Shown piece after piece: positions 45,539-59,200 of a DNA stretch of 64,000 nucleotides. The stretch is from Micractinium sp. NFX-FRZ (Eukaryota > Chlorophyta > Trebouxiophyceae > Chlorellales > Chlorellaceae). The notes beneath the pieces were generated by a model that saw only the letters and a list, made by a program, of their open reading frames with translations, had not been told where the DNA came from and ran no database searches. Every line of letters starts with the position of its first letter. The stretch's first letter is position 1. The stretch lies in the NCBI GenBank assembly GCA_029339195.1, contig JAPTJF010000188.1, forward strand, positions 1 through 64,000, in the 5' to 3' direction. Position numbers and translations under genes: made by a program.

Positions 45539-48500
45539 ATGCAGACACAACCCGCAGCAGCAGCACCTGCCGAGATCACGCCTGCCGGCGATGGGGGCCC
45601 TGCTGCCAGCGGCAGTGCTGGCAGTAGCAGCTGTTCAGCGGCAGGCAGCGTGCCACCGCAGCTGCCGCCTGGCCAGCAGGCAGGCACCCTGCCGCAGCTG
45701 CCACCAGAGCATGTGGGTGCGATGCAGCAGGTGATGGCAGCGCTGGCATCAGGCCAGAACGACGCGCTGCTGCAGCAAGTGAGCGGCAAGATGGGGCTGC
45801 CACCCGACCAGCTGCGGCAGGCAGCGGCGGCCATAGCGGCGGGCGAGGGCCCCGAGGCGATGCCTTCCGAAGTGGTGCAGCGTGCGATGCAGCTGCAGTG
45901 GGCCATGCGCAACGGCGCCATGCCTCCCATGGGCCCCGCGGCCGCCGCTGCTGTGCCTGCTGGCATGCCACCGGGGCTGCTGGGCGGCGGCGGACCCCCT
46001 GGCCACCCTGCCAGCCCTCCCGGCATGCCCGACGCCCCGCCTTCCTCTTCCACCATCCTCATGCTCGACGGCGAGGAGCAGCAGGGGTGCTTCGAGCTGT
46101 ACCGCCAAGCGTACGGCCGCCACCTGGACCTAGCTTATCCACCCGTTTATGTGTCGGCTGCCACCCTGGCAGTGTGGTCGGGCATGCTGCCCTTCTGGCT
46201 GGCTCTGCTCGTCCTGCCGGTCGGCATGATCCTGTTCATGCACCTGCTGCTCGTCAAAGGTGGGCGGGCCTGGGCTGGGCAGGGTTACCCAGGGGCCGGC
46301 AGGATCCTCCCTTTGCTGTTTGTGGACCGGCCTGTGGGGTTGTGACACCGGTGTGGGCGTGTTGACATGCCTGGTGCACGCATGCAGCCCAGCAGTGTGT
46401 GCAACCCGGCTCATGCTTTAACTGTCCATTATAACGCCCACCTGACTGCAGCCGCCGGCATCCCCGCCCGCCTGCTGCCCCACTCGCGCCTGCCCATGGC
46501 CATGGTCGCCAGCCTGGAGGCGCTGGCGTCAGCCACCTTTTTTCTACAGGTTGGTGCCAGCCACGTCAGCATACAGCCGGCAGCGGATGCAGCAGCCTGC
46601 TCATGGCCAGGGTTGCCGGCCTGGAGGTACCGGCAACAGCGGCACTCTTTCTACCGGGGTGTGTCAGCCACTGTCAAGCTGCAGCTGGCCGCAACCAAAT
46701 TTACCTGTTTGCAAGGCCTACCAGATGATTGATCTTTCTGCACGGCCTGCCAGAGTGCCAGTCAGCACGTTAGTTGCTGGGGCTCGGCGGCGCGTGTACA
46801 CCTCTGTTGTCAGCGTGCCAGTTGCAGCTGCAGCCCTGTTTGCCGCTCTGCCCAGCACGTGCCAGCTGTCCCTGGTCAACCTGCCTGCCTACGATTGCCC
46901 TGCAGATGTGGCCGTTGCTGGTAGACGTGCCCTGGCACCGCATGCTGCTCGCCCTGCTGGTAGCGGGCTTCTTCTTCCTGCACTACAGGTGGGGCTGCTG
47001 TTGCACTGCCGCTGCTGCCAGCGCTGCTGCTGCTGCATGCTCGTGGAAATAGCTGGATCCAGCTAGCAGCCTGCCGGCTGTGCGGGCCTGGGGGCCTGCA
47101 TGCAGCGCCGACTTTCTCAATCCCACACCCAGCTGGCACACCTGCACCCAAGTTCCCAGTGCCCCATTCCGCCCCCGGTCTTTGCTGGTCTCGGCTCTGC
47201 ACGTGTGCCCGCCCAACTTCACTAGACCACACGTGTGCCCGCACAATGGTTTGCTATCCTGTGTGCAGGACCTATTCAAGCGACCCAGGGTATCTGGAGG
47301 CCCGGGGCACACCACAGCCGCTGGCGCCAGCTCAGCGCATGATGCTGGCTGCACAGGTGTGTGTAGCCTGCCTTTTCTCTGTGCACGCGTGTGCCCACAA
47401 AAGGTGTGCTGCCTGGATGCCTGGCGTGCCCTGCTCGTGTGGCGGTGTAACGTGCAGCTCAAGGGCAAGGATGGTAGCTGCCCAGGGGTGAATGGCAGGC
47501 AGACATTTCTCCTCCCCTCGGCCTGCCTGCCTGTTGTCTGCTTGCGTATCTCGCTTGCGGTACTCCGTTTGTGTCCCGGCCCTGCTGCCCACCTGTGCGT
47601 TCTTCTACCCCCACCCTCCCTGCCCCACAGAACCCCTCCTGGTGCTACACCTGCAACATCTACAAGCCCATCAGAACCAAGCACTGCAGCAACTGCGACA
47701 GGCAAGTGTGGACGCTACAGGTGCACGTGGCACAGTGGAGGCAGCAGGGCGCAGGCGACCGCCTGTGCTCGAGGCTTTATCCCGATGTTAGCCCACCTAC
47801 GAAGCGCTGTGCTGTGCTGCGCTGCGCTCTATGGGCGGGCATTCCCGTAAGGACGTGTTGCTTCAGCCATCAACAACCCTGCCGCCCTCCAGCCCCTCAC
47901 TCCCACGTGACACCCACCCTGCTGCAGGTGTGTGGGCGAGTTCGACCACCACTGCCCTGTCGTGGGCAACTGCGTGGGCGTGGGCAACCGCCGCTCCTTC
48001 ATGGGGTACCTCCTGCTCCTGTGGGCCGCCGAGCTCACCTGGCTCCAGCTGGCGGCGCATTTCTGGCGGCGGTGAGCGCTGTGGAAGCGGGACGGTTGTG
48101 GGCTGAAGTGGGGCCTGTGTATGGACGTCTGTCCTGGAGTGCCGGCGTCTGCACGCTTTTGAGGCGAGAGAGCTGCTGGGCAGGGACTGGCACTTGCTGG
48201 GCGGGCTGGCTTGGTTGCCGTCTGCAGCAGGCTTTCTGCCTGTGACATTCCCTGCCCTACCCACGTCACTGCTTGCTCTCTCACTCCTGCACTCCTTGCC
48301 GCTGCCTCCCCCACTGCAGGGTGGTGTCACAGCAGGTGCTGCACAGCCACACCCTGCCGGGGGCGCTGCAGACGCTCTCGCATTTTGGCAGCCTCGCCTG
48401 CCTCTGGCCCGGCACCCTGTTCACAAGCCTGGTGGTGGTGAGCTGCGCCGGAGCCTGTGCCATGCTGTGCATGACGTGTCATGCGTTGGCGCAGGCCATG

Positions 48501-49541
48501 CTGCGGTGCTGCTTCGCTCGAGTGTGCTGTGCGCAAGCACACCCCTCTCCTGCCTTCGCCTCCCGCCACTCCATTGCCTTGTCCTTTCGTGCATCTGTTT
48601 CCATGCCACTCTTTTGACCACCCGCTGCGCCCCACCCTTCTTCCTGCTGCACCACACACTGTACCTCTCCCTCCCTCCCTCCCTATCTCACTGCTACTAC
48701 TGCAGGTCTTCATCTTCAGCGGTACCACCTTCCTGCTGGGCCGGCAGCTGTTCTGCGTGGCGGGCAACCTCACAATCAATGAGATGATGTTGCGCCACAA
48801 GTATGGTTACCTGCAGGCAGCAGACCACGTGTATCTGAACCCCTTTGACGAGGGCCCAGCCGCCAACTGCGTGCAGGCAAGGCAGGGGGGAGGTGGTGGC
48901 AGGGGCCAGGGCTGGCGGTCGGGGGGTGCATGGATGCGTGGGCACAGGCGTTCTGTGTGGATGTGTGGGTACGCGGGCAAGCGACCGCTGCTGAGGCAGC
49001 TGGGAGCCAGGTATTGGCAGGTGCCAGTTTCGCCCCAACATCACCCCATGCTCCCCCCCATCCAAACCGCAGCTGACTAGAGTTGTACAGGTATGCAAGG
49101 TGTGCCCACTGACCTGCTCCGCACTCATGAGCTGGCTCCTCACACCAACCACTTCTGTGTGTGCCTCGCCTGCAGTTCTGGAGCGAGTCCCGCCCCGACT
49201 GGTACTCTCTGTATGCACAGCGGCAACAGCTGGGGAGCAGGCAGCAGCAGCAGCAGCAGCAGCAGGAGGGGGATGTAGAGCAGCCAGGCAGTGGGGGCGG
49301 TGCAGCTGCGGACAGCTGGCGGCCGCCGCGCTTCAGCGTCACTTCCCTGCTGCGCCAGTGGGATGAGGCGGCAGCAGCGCTGCAGGCTTCGCGCATGGCC
49401 CGCAGGCAGCGCAAGGAGGCCTGGCTGCTGCAGCAGTACGGCGGCGTGAAGCCGGAAACGGCGGAGCAGCAGCAGCTGCTGGCCGCAAATGGCGGCGGCT
49501 GCTCGCATGGAGCCTGCCGCAGCTGCGATGCGCATGTGTAG
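45539..49541 (+). CDS. DHHC-type protein S-acyltransferase
   Basis: Attaches palmitate to Cys of target proteins in endomembranes. Exons 45539-46259, 46452-46549, 46906-46988, 47269-47356, 47631-47701, 47928-48071, 48320-48437, 48706-48876 and 49176-49541 give about 619 residues. The catalytic Cys-rich domain is complete: [18 protein letters not shown] then [17 protein letters not shown]. Two helices precede it ([34 protein letters not shown]) and two follow ([25 protein letters not shown]). LTINEMM stands in for the TTxE motif, and [12 protein letters not shown] matches the PaCCT region. The ~190-residue N-terminus is Pro/Ala/Gly-rich with a helical [15 protein letters not shown] segment. 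The C-terminus has a Gln run at 49243-49266. The intron after 47701 must use a GC donor (CAG/GCAAGT) to keep frame. The one after exon 8 may also be GC-AG, or GT at 48871 with two fewer codons. Confidence 0.93.
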
Positions 49542-50284
49542 CTCTGGGCCACCTGCTGTTGCCATTTGATGCAGCATGTATTTTTGGCGATGCACACACA
49601 GTAGGAAGCCACTGCACAGGCGCGCACACGCATGTGAGCAAACCAACAAGCCAGGCACCCGAGAGAAGGCGGCCCCTGCACAAGAGCATGGGAATGTGCC
49701 ATCTGCAGGCCCTCTTCCAGGAATAGTTGGATGTAAAATATGTTGTAGGCCTTGAACATCATCCCTGTACAGAGCGAGACCGCACATGCAGGTCCAGCAG
49801 GCGTATGCACGCATGCGTGACAGATGCAGCAGTGCGCCGGCACACCTGCTTCGCCTGCCTCCACATCAGCGGTCACACATGGGCTGTCACTTGCATAGTG
49901 CACCACCAGCTGCTGCTTTCACCCACTGTTCAAGCGTTAGTACAACACGACTGCCCTATCAGTTTAGTCCTAAAGCCCACATTCTGGCCACTGCTGCAGC
50001 CGCCACCATGCCCTCCCGCCTTCGTGCCGCCGCACGGCATGTGGCCATGCCTGCCCGTCCCACTCCTGCCTGCGCTCCCGCAAGCGCTGCATGCAGCAAA
50101 TTGACTGCTGCAACGCCACTTCACTTTGTTACGTGCCCAAAGAGCCAGTTGGAGGCGCTCTTCAACTGCCCACCAGGTGGCCTCTACGTGGAGTGATGAA
50201 AATGTAAGGCGAAGCCACCTCCCAGACGCTTGAAACTCTCCTGCCCGCTCCAGCAGCCCACTTAGACAGTGCCGCTCGCCTCGA
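49542..50284. other. Intergenic: palmitoyltransferase 3' UTR and aminopeptidase promoter
   Basis: TGTAA at 49732-49736 lies about 190 nt past the palmitoyltransferase stop. The remainder is the presumed promoter of the aminopeptidase. Long minus-strand frames here look compositional. Confidence 0.45.
49732..49736 (+). other. Polyadenylation signal TGTAA (palmitoyltransferase gene)
   Basis: The only TGTAA shortly after the stop at 49541. Confidence 0.6.
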
Positions 50285-53200
50285 ATGCTTAGCACTGCTA
50301 TCAGTGGACGGCTCAGACGGGTGCTACTGGGCGCCTGCCGTGGAGTGTCAAGTAAGTCTGACAGCCTGCCGGAACCGATCGGGGAGCAGCCTAAACGTTG
50401 CTTGGCAGGGAGGGCACCACACCTACCGCTGGCCCACCTCCCTCGCTGTCGCGCCTGCAGGGACCGCCTCTCGCCGCCGCATCGCCTCCAGCGCAGGTGG
50501 GCAGCTGCTGTGAGACGGCGCATTGCCGGCTGCGGCCCGCCGCAGGCTGCGAGTGGCAGCAGCTGGCGGCAGTGGCGGCGGCAGCAGGGCCTGCCTTCCG
50601 GTGCCGCCACTGATCCTTGCCGCCACTGATCCTTGCGCGCAACGCTGCCCGGTTTCACCCTCTTTCACCCCCGCTTATGCGTGGCCCTGTACCTGCAGAG
50701 CCCCGCGTCCGCTCTGCCTTTGCCTCTGGTGCCAGGCTCCTGCCAGTGCCGCTGACCCGCGCCGCCGCTGCCAGCCGCGCCGCCGCCGGGACCCGCGTGT
50801 ACGCCACCGCTGCTGCCCCCGCAACCGCCGAAACCGCCGAGATGGGTGCTCAGGCGCACGTGGAGTTCTTCCGCAAGGTGGGTGCTGGCCCTCTGTCTGT
50901 CAGAGCTTGTCAAAGGACTCGATGCCCTCGCCCTTGCCGGCCGCAAATCACCTTCCCGCTGCGGTGGTGCCGCTGCGGCCCCGCCGCCGCCTGCCCCACC
51001 CACCTCCATATCCCCACCTCCCCTGCTGTGACCAACCGCAGGACTACAAGCCGCCCACCCACCTGATTGACACCATCCACCTGAACTTTATCCTGAATGA
51101 GGGCGGGAGCCGGGTGGAGGCAAAGATGCGGGTGCAGCCAAACCCCGCCGCCTCTGACCGCAGCTCCCTCTTCCTGAACGGCCGCGACGGTGCGTGGGCA
51201 GGGGGCTGTGGCAGCCGGGAAGGGGGGAAGAGGCATGGCAGGGCAGCGTGGGCAGTGCTGCTGCCTCTGTTGTGGCCGCTGCCAGGCCTGCCTGCTGCCG
51301 CCGTTTCACAGATTGATGTTGCCTCTTTAGGTGCAGCTGCTGCTGGGGTTGTAGCTGTTGGGGATGACGGCTTGTATTCTTGACTGAAGCTGTGGCTGTT
51401 CAACCAGTCGTTTACGTGTCAATGTGTCAAGCTGGGGATTAAGTACAATGCTAAGCGCTTTGTGCTGCCGCTGCTGTTGACCTTTGACTGAAACTGTTGC
51501 TGCATGCCCTTTTGTATTGTGCTGCGCCTGCAGATGTGAAGCTGGCGGGCATCAGGATCGACGGGGAGGCGCTGCCTGAGGACGCTTACGAGGTGGTGGC
51601 TGGCAAGGGGCTGACCATCAAGAGCCCGCCCGAAGGTGGGTGCCTCCAGCGGCAGGCCAGTAGGAGGGTGCAGCGTGCCGGGGAAGGGAGGCAGAGGGCG
51701 GGGAAGGGGAAGTGCGTGGGGCAAATATGAGAGGCGGATGGGGCTGACCAGCAAGAGCCCGCCTGGAAGTGGAAGCTACTTGCGCTGTGTGGGAGAAAGG
51801 GTACAGGGGTTGGCTGCTGCCGGCACAGGAAGGCGGCAGTGGGGCAGGGACATGTGCGGGCAGGAGGGCAGGAGTGGGCAAGCTCCGCTGTACACCATTG
51901 TAATGGGCAAACTCCGATAAACACAGTGCATCAGCCCGCAGTGTGCAATGCCCGCTGCTCCATGCGCCACCGTGTTTCCCTCCGGTGGCCAACAACTGTC
52001 GCCACCTGTCGCCACCCGTGCAGGCGAGTTCACGCTGGAGATTGACTCGGATGTGCAGCCGGAGCAGAACAGCCTGCTGGAGGGGCTGTACAAGAGCGGG
52101 GGCAACTTCTGCACCCAGGTAGCTTGCTTGCTGCACCGCAGGGAGTGTGTGCCTGGGGAGGGGCGGTGGGATGGTAGTGGGTGGCAGTGTATACGAGCGG
52201 GGCCAACTTTTGCATGCATAAAGCTTGCCCGTACACACATTGCACAGAGCGTGTACTGGGAGGGTTGGCGACCCTCTGCTGCACGTCGCTATCCACACGG
52301 GCAGCCGCCGGCTTCTGCTCCATCTCGCCAGCTGGGATGCACCACGCTGAGCCGTGCTGCTGCTGTGCCTGCTGTGCAGTGCGAGGCGGAGGGCTTCCGT
52401 GGCATCACCTTCTTCATGGACCGCCCCGACGTCATGGCCAAGTAAGCCTATGCCACTAGAACGACGTGCCTGCTGTGCTTGGGGGGCATCATCTTTTCAC
52501 GGACCGCCCTGATGTCATGGCCACCGGAGCTCTTGTTTGGGATTGAGCTCTGAGGCCAGGCTTCTTTGGCACTACGCCCTTCACGCTGCCTGCCTCTGCT
52601 GCGCCCGCTGCAACCACCCTCAAGCGCCACCCCTCCAACCTTCCCCACCCGTCTGCCTCCCCCGCACCTCCACACCGCCCCCACCACACAGCCACCAGTC
52701 TAAACATTAGACTGCCCCACCCACCCCTGCCACTCTAAGCACTACGCCCCTCTCTATTCCCCACGCAGGTACACCACTCGCATTGAGGCGGACAAGGCCG
52801 CCTACCCCGTGCTCCTCTCCAACGGCAACCTGATTGATCAGGGCGACCTGCCCGAGGGGCGCCACTTCACGGTGTGGGAGGACCCCTTCCGCAAGCCCTG
52901 CTACCTGTTTGCCCTGGTCGCGGGTGACCTGGCAATGGAGGTGAGGAGGGGCAGTAAGAGTGGCGGAGTCTGCATTGACATAAGGCTGAGAGTGGGGTCA
53001 GGGGGTGGGATAAGCCACGCTACCTGTTGTGGCGGGAGACCATGAGATGGCGGCGGCAAGGAATGGAACCTTGAGTCAAGGTCACGGTTGATCAGGTTGA
53101 GGTGAAGCATGCGCGCCTGTGCAGTTCAGGTCAAGGGCATCAAGGGCACCACTCCACGCTGTGGTTGGCAAAGGTTCACATCCTCCCTCCCTCCCGCTCT

Positions 53201-56200
53201 CCACTGGCCGCAGGAGGACACCTTCACGACGTGCAGCGGCAAGGAGGTCAAGCTGCGCATCTTTGTGAAGCAGCACGACATCGGGCGGGTGGCCTTTGCC
53301 ATGGAGTCGCTCAAGCGGTCCATGAAGTGAGTGCGTTACCTGCACGAGTGGAGGGGGGCGGGCGGATTTAAACAGCAGGGGGACAGGACAGGCGGGTGGC
53401 CTTTGCCATGGGATACTTCGAGAGGCGTGTGATGTGAGCGGCTGCCAAGCGTGAGGGAGCTGTGTGTGTGAGGGGGGGGGGCACAAGTGCTTGGGTTGGG
53501 AAGGGGGGAGGCAAGCGGGGCGGGGCGGAAGGGGATGGGCGAGTGGTTTACGATTTCAACCAATCTTTACAACTGCCGTGTTGTCTCCTTTCTTCTGTGC
53601 AGGTGGGATGAGGATGTGTACGGCTTGGAGTACGACCTGGAGCTGTTCAACATCGTGGCAGTGGATGACTTCAACATGGGTGGGTTGGCATCTTTATGCT
53701 TGGTTGGCGTGGGATGTGATGCGGTGGGCGACTGCATGATGGACTAGGGTGGGGAGGGCTTTGGGTGTGGGGCAGGGCAGTGGGGAAGCCATTCTTCTGC
53801 ATGTCTGGAATTGCTCATTCCTTCCTTCCCTGCCCCGCCCCTTCGTCTTCTTGCAGGCGCTATGGAGAACAAGTCCCTGAACATCTTCAACTCCCGCCTC
53901 GTGCTGGCCACCCCCGACACCGCAACTGACGGAGACTTTGCACGCATCGAGGGTGAGAGGCGATGGGTGGATGGGGGCTGGGTGGGAAGGGAACCAGGGT
54001 CGGGTGAAAGAGGGGCAGAAGGGCAAGGGCATGAGGTAGGGGAGGAAGGGGGGGGCTGGCAAAGGCTATTCTGCGCAGCGCGGTTGCGTGTTCAGCATAC
54101 AGGCGCAGCAGCACCTTGCCCATGGTCAATGGGCATACCAGACGTGGTGCCCCTGTGATCGTTGCCAACCTGGTTGTCACCCCCGTGTTTGCGCGCCTGT
54201 GCCCCCTGGTCTGCCCTTCTCCCACGCTTCCTCTCTGCTCTCTACAACCGCGCAGGCGTGGTGGGCCACGAGTACTTCCACAACTGGTGAGTTCCTCTGA
54301 ACGTGCATGCCTGAACTTGGCGGCGCACAGCGCGCAGGGGCTTGCAGGCTAGGGCTTGTCTCAACCTTGCGTCTCGACCTCGCGTGCCAGCCTGCCTGCC
54401 TGTCGGCCCGCTGGCCTCACTGTGTGCACCCTTCTCCCCACGCGTATTCACCCTGCAGGACCGGCAACCGTGTGACGTGCCGCGACTGGTTCCAGCTGAC
54501 ACTGAAGGAGGGGCTGACTGTGTACCGCGACCAGGTGCGGTACTGCTGCGCCGGTACCGCTGCTGATGCTGCACTGGGCCGGCACACCTGCTTGCCCCTG
54601 CCTACCTTACCTGCCCGGCTCCCCTCTTATCCGGCTCCCCTCTTACCTGCCCGGCTCCCCTCTTTGCCCGGCTCAGCCCATCTATGCCCTGCCCTGCCCT
54701 GCAACCTGCGCCTCTCCACCCGCCCGCCCTACATCACCACCCTTGCCTCCGTCTCTTCCTACGCTCTCTCTGGCTGCAGGAGTTTAGCGCCGACATGAAC
54801 AGCCGGCCCGTGAAGCGGGTGGAGGATGTGTGCCGCCTGCGGGCCGCCCAGTTCAGCGAGGACAAGGGTGCGCGCGTGGGGCTCTCTTCTACTTGCCCTC
54901 ACCGGTTGTGTGCATCTGTGCCCTCACTTTGTGGAGCCTGGGGAACGCCGGCGGCTGAGGACATGCTCCCCGCGCTTCCATACAAGCACGCATCTGAGCC
55001 CGCCGCTGCGCGCCCGCCACCATCCGTCTGCAGGCCCCATGGCGCACCCCATCCGCCCCGAGTCCTATATCAAGATGGACAACTTCTACACGCTCACCGT
55101 GTACGAGAAGGGTGAGCGGTTCTAGGTGGCTGGGCTGGGTGGAGGGCATGGGTTGAGGGCAGACAGACGGGCAACACATCAGTGTGGGTTGAGCGAGTGA
55201 GGGTCCAGATGGAGTGCGCAGCCACCCGCTTGTGTGTCTGCGCAGGTGCTGGGAGGGCCGCAGGAATGTCCCGCCCTACCCTCCCATGCCTGCCCAATCA
55301 ACGCGGCTTTGCTTCTTTTCCCCGCTGCAGGCTCCGAGGTCATCCGCCTGTATGAGCAGGTGCTGGGCAAGGAGGGCTTCAGGAAGGGGATGGACCTCTA
55401 CTTCCAGCGCCACGACGGGCAGGTACGTGTGGGGCCTGCCATAAGGAAGTGCAGAGCTGTTATGGGAAAGGACCTCTATGTAGGGTGCATGGCGGGGAGG
55501 CGCGTTCCAAGCTTACAGCGCCGACATGGCCGCTTGCAGCACCTACTGCCCTAAGCACGTCGCATCTGACTTGTTTTGTTTGGCGTGCAGGCCGTCACCT
55601 GCGACGATTTCCTGGCTGCCATGTCCGATGCCAACGGGGAAGACCTCTCTGCCCTGGCCAAGTGGGTGGGGAAGTGCAAATGGTTGTGGGTGGTGTGGGG
55701 TGGCATGTCAAGTGGGAGGGTGCTGCTGGCGGCTGCTGCCGCCAGCATGCGGCAGGGGCGGTGGTAGTGCAGGGCGTGCTGCTGTGCAAGGCGGAGAGCG
55801 GGTCACCTGCTTCTACTCTGCGCCGGCCGCCGGGGCCAACTGCCTGCTGCCTTCTGATGCTGGGCCCTGTCCATTTGCGCTGCCGCTGTGTGCAGGTGGT
55901 ACAGCCAGGCGGGCACCCCGCGCCTCACCGTCACCCCCTCCTACAACCCGTCTGAGAAGACCTTCACCCTGACCTTCAAGCAGGCACGCCCCTTCCTGCT
56001 TTCTTCCTGTGTTGCCCATGGGCCTACATCTCACGGGGGTGCCACAGCAGAATTGATTGCGCTACACTTCCTGCCTGCCTGCATTCCTGCCTGGGCTGGC
56101 ATGCCTGACCCCCCGTCACGCCCTGCTTCGCTGCAGCCTGCCTCCCGCCAAGCACGCCAACCTGTCCTCCCCCTGCCCCGCCCACCTGCCACTGCCGCTG

Positions 56201-59200
56201 CCCTCCCAGCTTACCCTGCTGATCGCTGTTGCCCACCCTCGCTGGCTGCCAATACTGCAGGCGACTTTTCCCGTCCCGGACAGCCCAACAAGGAGCCTGT
56301 GCTCATCCCCTTCTGCTGTTCCTCCATCAACCCTGCACCAATGCCGCCCTCTGCTGCTTTGCAGGAGACCCTTCCCAGCCCGGGCCAGCCCAACAAGGAG
56401 CCCGTGCTCATCCCTGTGCGCATGGGGCTGCTGGGGCCCGACGGCAAGGAGATGCCGCTGAAGTTGCGCGGGTGAGCTGGCGCTGAGGTGGCAGCGTGGT
56501 GCCGAGCTGGCGCTGGGCTGGGCTGACGGAGTTCCTGGTGTTTCCACTGAACGGGGGGAACGAGACGATCCTGCCTCATCCTGCTAGCTGCACAGCGGCA
56601 CCGCTCCTATCTGTGGTGGTATGTTCTTGTGTTTGCATGCGGGCACCTGCACAGCCGCGTTGTTCGTGTTCCGAATCCCGTCCCAACCCTGTGCCACCCC
56701 TCTCTACCCGTGCTCCCCACCCATCCGCCCGCCCGCCCTCCCTGTGCAGCGGCGAGGCCCTGGGCACGGAAACCGTGCTGCGGGTGACCGAGGCGGAGCA
56801 GGCATTTGTGTTTGAGGGAGTGGAGGTGCAGCCGGTGCCCTCCCTGCTGCGCGGCTTCTCTGCCCCTGTGCTGATGAGCGTGGAGGGGCAGACGGATGAG
56901 GACCTGCTGCACCTGCTGGCCAACGACACCGGTGAGTGAGGGTGGTGCAAGTTACGGTGCCGGCTGAGAGTTGTGGTGTGAAGGGGGAGTGCAGGGGCAG
57001 GCTGACAACGATCTGCTGCATGTGGTGACTAATGAAACCGGCATGACGCCGGCAAATCTGTGTGGAGTGGTGTTGAGACTGGATAGGGAAGGCAGGCAGG
57101 AGCAGGATGCTCTCGAGTGTGGAGGGGCAGCTAGTGAGGGTCTGCCGCACCCTGCTGCCTGATCAACCTCCTCTGGGAGAGTTCGGGCGCCCCACCTCCT
57201 CCCCCTCCCCCTGCTCCTCATCCTCCTCCCCCACCTCCTCCCCCTCCTCCTCCTCCTCCTCCTCCTCCTCCTCCTCCTGAAGAGTTTGGGCGCACAATCT
57301 CCTCCTCCTCCTCCTCCCCCTCCTCCTCCTCCTCCTCCTCCTCCTCCTCCTCCTCCTCCCCGTCCTGGAGAGCTTGGGCGCCATCCCACCTCGCCACACT
57401 GCATCACTCCAACCTCACACCCCGCTTCGCCTGCACATGCAGACTCCTTCAACCGCTGGGAGTCTGGGCAGGTGCTGGCCAAGAAGCTGATGCGCGATCT
57501 GTATGCAGCAGCCAAGTCCAGCAGCACGGTAGGCAACAGCTGTGCTGCTTGGGCAGTCTGTTGGGTTGGGGTGGGATTCTTCTGCGCGGCAGCCAAGGCC
57601 AGTGCATGCATTGTTGTGCATGTGATTTAGTTCCTGCCTTCTTCTTCTCGTGTGCTCTGCGCGGCCGCCGAGGTGAGGCAGCTTGCCGTATCGGCCTGCT
57701 GTGTTTGCGCTCGAAAGTGTTCTGTGTGTGTGCACATGTGCTTTCCCCTGCCCACGCTCTGCTGATGGCGGCTCCCCTGTCGCCCTTCTCCCTGCTGCAG
57801 GGCACGGTGACGGAGCGGCTGCAGTCGGCAGGCGGCGTGAAGGCAAGCCTGGTGGAGGCCTACCGCTCGCTGCTCAACGGTGGGTGGGTGGGGGCTTGGG
57901 CCAGTGGACAGCAGGCTTGCACGGCCGCAGCGCGCTGAGCACGCCATAAGCACATGCACACCGGATGCTCTGTGCCACATACTCGCGCCAACCGCCTGCA
58001 CCCATGTGTGCCGCGCTCGTGCACATGCTGGGCGCGCACTCGAATGCCGCTCAACCCGTGCACATTAAGCCCACATACTGACGCCTCTTTCAACCCACGT
58101 ATGCCCCTGACACGCCCCCCCCCCCTGCAGACACCTCTGTGGACGGCGCCTTCAAGGCCTTTGCCATCAGCCTGCCCGAGAACAGCGAGCTGATCGACAA
58201 GATCCCGGGGGCCGACCCCACCCTGCTGCACGAGGTGGGGGACGGGAGCCGGACTCGCTAGTTTAGCAGCTTCGCAGCTTGCATCGCGGCTTCCCGGAAC
58301 CCCTGCACTGCCCTGTCACCGCCACTATGCACACGCACTGGCCTGGCACGCCGCCTCGCTCCTGCCTTGATCAACCCCACGTGACCTCCCCCTGTCCTTA
58401 CGACCCGCCCCATTGTTACGTCCACACCTACCGACCCTCCCCCATTCTTACGACCCTCCCCCCGTTTCCATTACACAGGTGCGTGAGTACGTCACTCGTG
58501 AGCTGGCGCAGCGGCTGCGGCCGGAGCTGGAGGCGGCGGTGAAGGCAAACGACTCTGGTGAGGCGGGCGCCCACTCGTGCTGCCCGCTGAGCATGCTGTG
58601 CAGGGCCTGCTGGGCACGCTGTGCAGCGGCTGCGGCCGGAGCCTGAGGCAGCTGTGAAGGCCAACGGCTCGAGTGCACGCTGTGATCGAAATCTTACCTA
58701 CCCCCACCATCCCACCTTACCCCCACTACCTTGACCCCCACCTTACCCCCATCCCACCCCACCCTTCCTCTGCAGCCCCCGGCGAGGCATACGAGTTCAA
58801 CGCCGCCGCCTGCGCGCGGCGAGCACTGAAGAACAAGGCCCTGGTGGGTGCCTCGTGATCTTGCCTTGCTTTCTCGTGCTGGGGAAGGGGATGCCTTCTT
58901 TTGCTGGAGTGTTGTGCTGTGTCGTTGTTGCGCGGGTGGCGACCAAATGAGCGGCTTGGCAGCTGGGTGTGCGATTGTCGACCAAGTGGGCTTGCTCCTG
59001 TGGCCCACGTGGTTGTTGTTGTGTGTAATTGCGCGCACTGCACACACTTGTTGGCAACCCACCCGACTGCCCCCCGGCCTGCCTGCAGGGCTACCTGGCA
59101 GCGCTGGGCGACACGGAGGTGACCGAGGGGCTGCTGCGCCGCCTGCGGGAGGCCACCAACATGACGGACGAGATCAATGCCCTGGCAGCCCTGGACCGGG

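Noticed and set aside
49930..50658. Minus-strand frame of 242 residues over the aminopeptidase promoter
   Set aside because: It overlaps the spliced first exon and leader of the aminopeptidase, has no domain or splice context, and long antisense frames are expected at this GC content.
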